Shown: piece after piece, positions 58,976 through 64,000 of the stretch | Layout of the letters: each line of letters starts with the position of its first letter | How positions within the stretch are numbered: the stretch's first letter is position 1 | Assembly: GCA_964016885.1 (NCBI GenBank) | Contig: OZ024748.1 | Location: forward strand, 36,462,798 to 36,526,797 | DNA from: Eledone cirrhosa | Lineage: Eukaryota > Mollusca > Cephalopoda > Octopoda > Eledonidae | DNA: 64,000 nucleotides | Direction: 5' to 3' | Position numbers and translations under genes: made by a program | The notes under the pieces: generated by a model | Seen by the model: the letters and a program-made list of their open reading frames with translations, nothing else | Database searches by the model: none | What the model was told of the DNA's origin: nothing

Positions 58976-61680
58976 AAGTTTAACAACAACACAAGCTCAC
59001 AGTCTGTCATAATTATAATATAAGGTTAACAACACAACCTCACAGTCTGTCATAGTTATAATATAAGGTTAACAACACAACCTCACAGTCTGTCATAGTT
59101 ATAATATAAGGTTAACAACACAACCTCACAGTCTGTCATAGTTATAATATAAGGTTAACAACAACACAACCACACAGTCTGTCATAGTTATAATATAAGG
59201 TTAACAACACAACCTCACAGTCTGTCATAGTTATAATATAAGTTTAACAACAACACAAGCTCACAGTCTGTCATAGTTATAATATAAGGTTAACAACACA
59301 ACCACACAGTCAATCATAGTTATAATATAAGGTTAACAACACAACCACACAGTCTGTCATAGTTATAATATAAGGTTAACAATACAACCACACAGTCTGT
59401 CATAGTTATAATATAAGGTTAACAACACAACCTCACAGTCTATCATAGTTATAATATAAGGTTAACAACACAACCTCACAGTCTGTCATAGTTATAATAT
59501 AAGGTTAACAACACAACCTCACAGTCTGTCATAGTTATAATATAAGGTTAACAACACAACCACACAGTCTGTCATAGTTATAATATAAGGTTAACAACAA
59601 AACCTCACAGACTGTCATAGTTATAATATAAGGTTAACAACAACACAGGCTCACAGTCTGTCATAGTTATAATATAAGGTTAACAACAACACAGCCTCAC
59701 AATCTGTCATAGTTATAATATAAGGTTAACAACAACAACACAACCTCACAGTCTGTCATAGTTATAATATAAGGTTAACAACAACACAACCTCACAGTCT
59801 GTCATAGTTATAGTATAAGGTTAACAACACAACCTCACAGTCTGTCATAGTTATAATATAAGGTTAACAACACAACCTCACAGTCTGTCATAGTTATAAT
59901 ATAAGGTTAACAACACAACCTCACAGTCTGTCATAGTTATAATATAAGGTTCACAACACAACCTCACAGTCTGTCATAGTTATAATATAAGGTTAACAAC
60001 AACACAGCCTCACAGTCTGTCACAGTTATAATATAAGGTTAACAACAACACAGCCTCACAGTCTGTCATAGTTATAATATAAGGTGAACAACAACAACAC
60101 AACCTCACAGTCTATCATAGTTATAATATAAGGTTAACAACACAACCTCACAGTCTGTCATTGTTATAATATAAGGTTAACAACACAACCTCACAGTCTG
60201 TCATAGTTATAATATAAGGTTAACAACACAACCTCACAGTCTGTCATAGTTATAATATAAGGTTAACAACACAACCTCACAGTCTTTCATTGTTATAATA
60301 TAAGGTTAACAACACAACCACACAGTCTGTTATAGTTATAATATAAGGTTAACAACACAACCACACAGTCTGTCATAGTTATAATATAAGGTTAACAACA
60401 CAACCTCACAGTCTTTCATAGTTATAATATAAGGTTAACAGCACAACCTCACAGTCTTTCATTGTTATAATATAAGGTTAACAACACAACCACACAGTCT
60501 GTCATTGTTATAATATAAGGTTAACAACACAACCTCACAGTCTTTCATAGTTTTAATATAAGGTTAACAACACAACCACACAGTCTGTCATAGTTATAAT
60601 ATAAGGTTAACAACACAACCTCACAGTCTGTCATAGTTATAATATAAGGTTAACAACAACAGAGCCTCACAGTCTGTCATAGTTATAATATAAGGTTAAC
60701 AACACAACCTCACAGTCTGTCAGTTATAATATAAGGTTAACAACACAACCTCACAGTCTGTCATAGTTATAATATAAGGTTAACAACAACACCAGCTCAC
60801 AGTCTGTCATAGTTATAATATAAGGTTAACAACACAACCACACAGTCTGTCATAGTTATAATATAAGGTTAACAACACAACCTCACAGTCTGTCATAGTT
60901 ATCATATAAGGTTAACAACACAACCTCACAGTCTGTCATAGTTATAATATAAGGTTAACAACAACACAAGCTCACAGTCTGTCATAGTTATAATATAAGG
61001 TTAACAACACAAGCTCACAGTCTGTCATAGTTATAATATAAGGTTAACAACACACCCTCACAGTCTGTCATAGTTATAATATAAGGTTAACAACAACACA
61101 GCCACACAGTCTGTCATAGTTATAATATAAGTTTAACAACAAGCTCACAGTCTGTCATAGTTATGATATAAGGTTAACAACACAACCTCACAGTCTGTCA
61201 TAGTTATAATATAAGGTTAACAACAACACAACCTCTCCGTCTGTCATAGTTATAATATAAGGTTAACAACATAACCTCACAGTCTGTCATAGTTATAATA
61301 TAAGGTTAACAACACAACCTCACAGTCTGTCATAGTTATAATATAAGGTTAACAACACAACCTCACAGTCTGTCATAGTTATAATATAAGGTTAACAACA
61401 CAACCTCACAGTCTGTCATAGTTATAATATAAGGTTAACAACACAACCTCACAGTCTGTCATAGTTATAGTATAAGGTTAACAACACAACCTCACAGTAT
61501 GTCATAGTTATAATATAAGGTTAACAACACAACCACACAGTCTGTCATAGTTATAATATAAGGTTAACAACACAACCACACAGTCTGTCATAGTTATAAT
61601 ATAAGGTTAACAACACAACCACACAGTCTGTCATAGTTATAATATAAGGTTAACAACAACACAGCCACACAGTCTGTCAT

Positions 61681-61836
61681 GGTTTTTAAGTTTTAAAAGT
61701 TATTTTCAAAATAATCAACGATGAATGGAAGTTGTAAAAACACAAAATAACCCTCGTGATTCTTATTTAACGATGGGTACGTTTGAGGAAAGCAAGTTCA
61801 ACCTACATTAAACTTATGTAAAATACTGACATTATT
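61681..61836. other. Unique AT-rich flank, nothing recognised
   Basis: The satellite stops inside a unit after CTGTCAT, and the sequence continues as an AT-rich stretch with no further recognisable unit. The first bases (GGTTTTTAAGTTTTAAAAG) weakly resemble a decayed core, but the match is too poor to count as a copy. I see no gene, RNA or repeat here. Confidence 0.6.
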
Positions 61837-61916
61837 GACTGGGGGTCAATAAAATAAAGTACCAGTAATGTACTGGGTAATTGCTGGTCTTGTGCCAAAA
61901 GTAGAAACAATTATTG
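61837..61916. mobile_element. Probable degraded retroelement tail fragment
   Basis: The stretch contains 'gactgggggtcaataaaat', 'aagtaccagta', 'tactgggt' and 'attgctggtcttgtgccaaa'. These resemble a short 3' segment I recall as common in cephalopod interspersed repeats. No coding part is present, and the fragment is short and diverged. The assignment rests on memory of motif order, not on an alignment. Confidence 0.4.
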
Positions 61917-62062
61917 AGTGACACACTAATACTTTAATGATATTTTATATTGTTCAATGAGGCATTCAATAGACATTCTTCTTGCTAAATCAAATTGTTA
62001 ATTTTTAAGAGAAGACTCAAGGACATGAAATAATTTGAGCATTAGCAAGTGAACTATGTACT
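61917..62062. other. AT-rich spacer, nothing recognised
   Basis: This is ordinary AT-rich sequence between the retroelement-like fragment and the first microsatellite. There is no reading frame of useful length and no repeat or RNA motif that I can support. Confidence 0.5.
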
Positions 62063-62120
62063 ATGTGTGCATACATGTACACATAAACACACATATATTT
62101 ATATATACATACATATACAT
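62063..62120. repeat. CA/TA-rich microsatellite
   Basis: Alternating purine-pyrimidine sequence with TGTGTGCATACATG, ACACAC, ATATATATA and CATACATATACAT runs. It directly abuts the 5' end of the first SINE-like element, so a target-site duplication for that element cannot be resolved. Confidence 0.8.
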
Positions 62121-62131
62121 GTGAAGGAGTG

Positions 62132-62143
62132 TGGCTGAGTGGT
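62132..62143 (+). promoter_or_regulatory. RNA polymerase III box A of the first SINE
   Basis: The sequence tggctgagtggt fits the tRNA box A pattern TGGCnnAGTGG. It is followed 34 bp after its end by a good box B, a tRNA-like spacing. Confidence 0.75.
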
Positions 62144-62176
62144 TAGAGAATTGGATTCGCAATCGTAAGGTTGTGA

Positions 62177-62186
62177 GTTCGATTCC
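62177..62186 (+). promoter_or_regulatory. RNA polymerase III box B of the first SINE
   Basis: The sequence gttcgattcc matches the core of the box B consensus GGTTCGANNCC, apart from the first G, which is A at 62,176. Together with the upstream box A this makes the element potentially transcribable by RNA polymerase III. Activity is not shown. Confidence 0.75.
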
Positions 62187-62338
62187 TGGACCAGGCGATG
62201 TGTTATGTCCTTGAGCAAGACACTTTATTTCACGTTGCGCCTTCTACCTGGAGTTGCGACCGATAGATTGTATTAGCAAGTGGAAAGGCCAACGGAAACA
62301 TTGTTTCCTCGGTCCGATTTGACGAAAGTCGATCGTTA

Positions 62339-62402
62339 AAATATACATATACATACATACATTCACAGCATACATACATATACAGCATACATACATACAT
62401 AT
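62339..62402. repeat. TACA/TA microsatellite
   Basis: Runs of TACA and TATACA are interrupted twice by CAGCA. It lies between the two SINE-like elements and may be the expanded tail of the first. Confidence 0.8.
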
Positions 62403-62403
62403 C

Positions 62404-62683
62404 AAGGCGATATGGCTTAGTGGTTAGAGCATTGGACTTGGGGTCCCTATTATTCCACTGCAAAGTGGTCGTGGAGGTACCACGTCAACAAAGCACCCAC
62501 CACTCTCTGTAAATGAAGTTTGTGTTAGGAAGGGCATCCAGCTGTAGAAATCAAGCAAAATCAGTTCCCGTATGAGCAAGACAAGGTCAGCCGACCAGAC
62601 ACTGCCCACAACAAGACAACCCATCTAACCCATGCTAGCGTGGAAGAACGGACGTAAAACGGTGACGATGATGATGATGATGA
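62404..62683 (+). mobile_element. Second SINE-like element, cephalopod type, box B missing
   Basis: The head has a tRNA box A (tggcttagtggt at 62,413-62,424, then tagagcattgg). The place where box B should stand reads 'ggtcgtggaggtaccacg', which does not fit GGTTCGANNCC. The body contains 'ggaagggcatccagctgtag' and 'aacccatgctagcgtggaag', then 'acggacgtaaaacggtgacg' and a (GAT)n tail at 62,664-62,683. I recognise this tail order from octopus and squid SINEs. The region between box A and 'ctctctgtaaatgaagtttg' is unlike the usual head, so this copy is either degraded or a chimera of a tRNA head with another body. Orientation is plus. Confidence 0.75.
62413..62424 (+). promoter_or_regulatory. 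Box A of the second SINE
   Basis: The sequence tggcttagtggt fits box A and differs by one base from box A of the first element. No partner box B is seen in the following 60 bp, so transcription by RNA polymerase III from this copy is doubtful. Confidence 0.6.
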
Positions 62684-62697
62684 CATACATATATATA

Positions 62698-62763
<66 letters not shown>
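62684..62763. repeat. TA/TACA microsatellite
   Basis: Nearly pure TA with TACA interruptions and a terminal run of about 26 bp of TA. It forms the left border of the 537-bp repeat family. The match between copies of that family stops exactly at this microsatellite. Confidence 0.85.
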
Positions 62764-62765
<2 letters not shown>

Positions 62766-63300
62766 CTATGAATAAAGAGTTCTAAACTCAAATAGTCCTT
62801 TACAATGAAATAGCTCAAAGAAAAAAGTATTTCTGAGCCGTGTAATACAAGTTAATATAAATTAATTTATATGATAAACACAAATACCAACATATAAGTG
62901 TTTGTATTGTAAATGACTAACTTAGCTAGATTGAAAAATACTAATTATAATAATACAGTTTGCCTGTCTCGATTTAAAATAATAAATCAATAAAAACAAA
63001 CCATACTGGCAAATGGCCGTGGTACTTGGACAAATTTAAATTTCAAAATCCAAACCTGTTCCGTAGACAAGTTTAAACCTCAAAATCCAAATAAGTTTCG
63101 ATAAATGAAAAAGTGAAAAAATACCATATTCAGATCTCCTCAGCAAGTACCCTGAAAAATTGGTATGTTTCACTTCAAAATATTTAAGAAGACTGATTAA
63201 CGCACATGGTTTCTCAGTGTCTAGCTACTGCATACTCGTGCTGCTAGAAATAACAGCCGTTTTTATGGGGCTAAAATTAGCTCGACAGAAGGAGCCGTGA
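62764..63300 (+). repeat. 537-bp repeat unit, first forward copy
   Basis: The unit starts tactatgaataaagag and ends ggagccgtga. A second copy starts directly at 63,301, which fixes the length at 537 bp. Internal marks are an 18-bp perfect palindrome at 62,855-62,872 (atataaattaatttatat), a 12-bp palindrome at 63,032-63,043 (aaatttaaattt), and a direct repeat of gagccgtg at 62,835 and 63,292. The unit has no long reading frame, no terminal inverted repeats that I can see and no resemblance to the 43-bp satellite. I do not recognise the family. Head-to-tail copies suggest a satellite or a tandemly copied non-autonomous element. Confidence 0.88.
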
Positions 63301-63383
63301 TACTATGAATAAAGAGTTCTAAACTCAAACAGTCCTTTACAATGAAATAGCTCAAAGAAAGAAGTATTTCTGAGCCGTGTAAT
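63301..63383 (+). repeat. 537-bp repeat unit, second forward copy, truncated after 83 bp
   Basis: This repeats 62,764-62,846 with two substitutions (AAACAGTCC for AAATAGTCC and AAAGAAG for AAAAAAG), then breaks off after gccgtgtaat. The next bases belong to an inverted copy of a different part of the unit, so this is the breakpoint of an inversion or fold-back event. Confidence 0.9.
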
Positions 63384-63732
63384 TTTTTCATTTATCGAAA
63401 CTTATTTGGATTTTGAAGTTTAAACTTATCTACGGAACAGGTTTGGATTTTGAAATTTAAATTTGTCCAAGTACCACGGCCATTTGCCAGTATGGTTTGT
63501 TTTTATTGATTTATTATTTTAAATCGAGACAGGCAAACTGTATTATTATAATTAGTATTTTTCAATCTAGCTAACTTAGTCATTTACAATACAAACACTT
63601 ATATGTTGGTATTTGTGTTTATCATATAAATTAATTTATATTAACTTGTATTACACGGCTCAGAAATACTTCTTTATTTGAGCTATTTCATTGTAAAGGA
63701 CTGTTTGAGTTTAGAACTCTTTATTCATAGTA
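63384..63732 (-). repeat. 537-bp repeat unit, first inverted copy, partial (349 bp)
   Basis: This is the reverse complement of 62,764-63,112 with no net length change: 63,384 pairs with 63,112 and 63,732 with 62,764. It includes the 18-bp palindrome again at 63,624-63,641. A few substitutions separate the arms, for example CTTCTTTATTTG here against CTTTTTTCTTTG on the complementary strand of the first copy. The copy begins inside the unit, at the T-rich sequence tttttcatttatcg. Confidence 0.9.
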
Positions 63733-64000
63733 TCACGGCTCCTTCTGTCGAGCTAATTTTAGCCCCATAAAAACGGGTGTTCTTTCTAGCAGCACGAGTA
63801 TGCGGCAGCTAGACACTGAGAAACCATGTGCGTTGATCAGTCTTCTTAAATATTTTGAAGTGAAACATACCTATTCTTCAGTGTACTTGCTGAGGAGATC
63901 TGAATATGGTATTTTTTCACTTTTTCATTTATCGAAACTTATTTGGATTTTGAAGTTTAAACTTATCTACGGAACAGGTTTGGATTTTGAAATTTAAATT
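63733..64000 (-). repeat. 537-bp repeat unit, second inverted copy, runs off the window
   Basis: This is the reverse complement of 63,033-63,300, starting at the unit end (tcacggctcc). The inverted side is therefore also tandem and in the same unit phase. It differs from the forward copy at a number of bases, for example cgggtgttctttctag against cggctgttatttctag. Near 63,930 it carries cactttttcatttatcg, which in the first inverted copy is shortened at the inversion junction. Confidence 0.9.

Larger units (their letters stand above)
1..61680. repeat. Satellite DNA array, 43-bp basic unit (43 + 3n), about 1,400 copies
   Basis: An uninterrupted head-to-tail tandem array. The common unit reads CACAGTCTGTCATAG, then TTATAATATAA, then GGTTAAC, then a hinge AACACAACCT, and restarts. 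It is 43 bp, with 17 A, 12 T, 9 C and 5 G (33% GC) and no CpG. Many units gain one or two CAA triplets in the hinge, giving 46 or 49 bp. Units of 41, 42 or 45 bp are rare. All units share one orientation and I saw no inserted element, inversion or unique spacer anywhere in the array. Recurrent variants include TTTCAT, CTCTCAT or CTATCAT for CTGTCAT; CATTG or CATATTT for CATAGTT; and AAGTTT, AAGCTT, AAGGAT, AATGTT or AAGGTC for AAGGTT. At the hinge end they include CCACAC, AGCTCAC, GCCTCAC and CGTCAC for CCTCAC. Stop codons occur in all frames of each strand, so it encodes nothing long. A pericentromeric, subtelomeric or other heterochromatic location is plausible but not shown by the sequence. 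Confidence 0.98.
62121..62338 (+). mobile_element. tRNA-derived SINE-like element, cephalopod type
   Basis: The 5' head looks like the internal promoter half of a tRNA. Box A is at 62,132-62,143 (tggctgagtggt) and box B at 62,177-62,186 (gttcgattcc). The body continues with 'gtccttgagcaagacacttt' and 'atttcacgttgcgcc', a motif I recognise from mollusc and cephalopod SINEs. It ends near 'gatcgttaaa', followed by a TACA microsatellite that could be its simple-repeat tail. At 62,294-62,308 the body contains a perfect 6-bp hairpin, GGAAAC and GTTTCC around an ATT loop. SINEs encode no protein and depend on a LINE for copying. Orientation is plus, from the box order. It is not a functional tRNA gene, because the tRNA part runs straight into a non-tRNA body. 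Confidence 0.78.

Noticed and set aside
1..61680. Regular repeats resembling a CRISPR array
   Set aside because: There are no unique spacers. The whole 43-49 bp period is one repeating sequence, no cas gene is present, and the flank is eukaryotic.
1..61680. TATAAT and TATA-like motifs in every unit as promoters
   Set aside because: TATAAT resembles a bacterial -10 box, but no TTGACA-like partner stands at the right distance and the DNA is eukaryotic. As a TATA box it would have no gene downstream. AT-rich composition explains it.
1..61680. Repeat protein encoded by the tandem array
   Set aside because: A 43-bp period rotates through all frames, and TAA or TAG stops occur in each unit on both strands. 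No long reading frame exists.
1..61680. Telomeric repeat
   Set aside because: No TTAGGG or related short G-rich motif is present. The unit is 43 bp and poor in G.
62121..62200. A functional tRNA gene
   Set aside because: Boxes A and B are present, but no convincing acceptor stem closes the structure and the sequence continues directly into a SINE body.
62230..62463. 77-codon minus-strand reading frame
   Set aside because: It crosses the end of one SINE, a TACA microsatellite and the start of the next SINE. The Tyr/Met/Cys/Val-rich middle is translated simple repeat.
62424..62624. 66-codon minus-strand reading frame
   Set aside because: It lies wholly inside the second SINE-like element, in antisense, with no sign of coding constraint.
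62561..62818. 85-codon minus-strand reading frame with Ile-Tyr and Ser runs
   Set aside because: The Ile-Tyr run is the TA microsatellite and the Ser run is the (GAT)n SINE tail read in antisense.
62764..63743. The 537-bp repeat as a classical DNA transposon with terminal inverted repeats
   Set aside because: The ends of a single unit (tactatgaat and ggagccgtga) are not inverted copies of each other, there is no transposase, and the inverted arms arise from separate units in opposite orientation.
63800..63997. 65-codon plus-strand reading frame in the inverted 537-bp unit
   Set aside because: The matching stretch of the forward copy, read on its complementary strand, has a TAG stop at the third codon (ATG CAG TAG), so the frame is not conserved between copies.

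Overview
The window is eukaryotic and non-coding. Bases 1 to about 61,680 are one uninterrupted satellite DNA array, roughly 1,400 head-to-tail copies of an AT-rich unit whose basic length is 43 bp, all in the same orientation. The remaining 2.3 kb is AT-rich flank with two tRNA-derived SINE-like elements, short microsatellites and the start of a second, unrelated repeat family with a 537-bp period. The SINE bodies match my memory of coleoid cephalopod genomes: a 'ccttgagcaagacactttat' motif in one, and in the other 'ggaagggcatccagctgtag', 'aacccatgctagcgtgga' and a (GAT)n tail. An octopus or close relative is the best guess. I could not run a search to confirm it.

Satellite layout. Each unit has a nearly fixed core of about 30 bp. 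It runs from CACAGTCTGT through CATAG and the TTATAATATAA palindrome to GGTTAAC. A hinge of CAA triplets follows, carrying almost all of the length variation, so units are mostly 43, 46 or 49 bp. Single-base variants are linked along the array like a barcode. They show that the array grew by nested segmental duplication. Clear blocks lie at offsets of 2,074, 8,182/8,090, 8,763, 4,769, 4,422/4,468 and 1,090 bp. The 36.8-41.2 kb block and its copy at 41.6-46.0 kb differ at only a handful of positions. The array is open at the left edge of the window and stops abruptly inside a unit at about 61,680.

Right flank. In order it holds a stretch with nothing recognised, a probable degraded retroelement tail (61,837-61,916), and a CA/TA microsatellite. 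Next come a SINE-like element with both pol III boxes (62,121-62,338), a TACA microsatellite, and a second SINE-like element with box A but no recognisable box B (62,404-62,683). After a TA/TACA microsatellite comes a 537-bp repeat unit (62,764-63,300), followed by an 82-bp start of a second copy. Orientation then flips at about 63,384 and the same family continues in reverse to the window end.

No protein-coding gene, RNA gene or CRISPR array is supported. The few reading frames of 65-85 codons all lie across SINEs, microsatellites or the 537-bp repeat. The interest of the window is in repeat biology: how the array is built, why its core stays fixed while a CAA hinge changes length, and the inversion junction of the second repeat.
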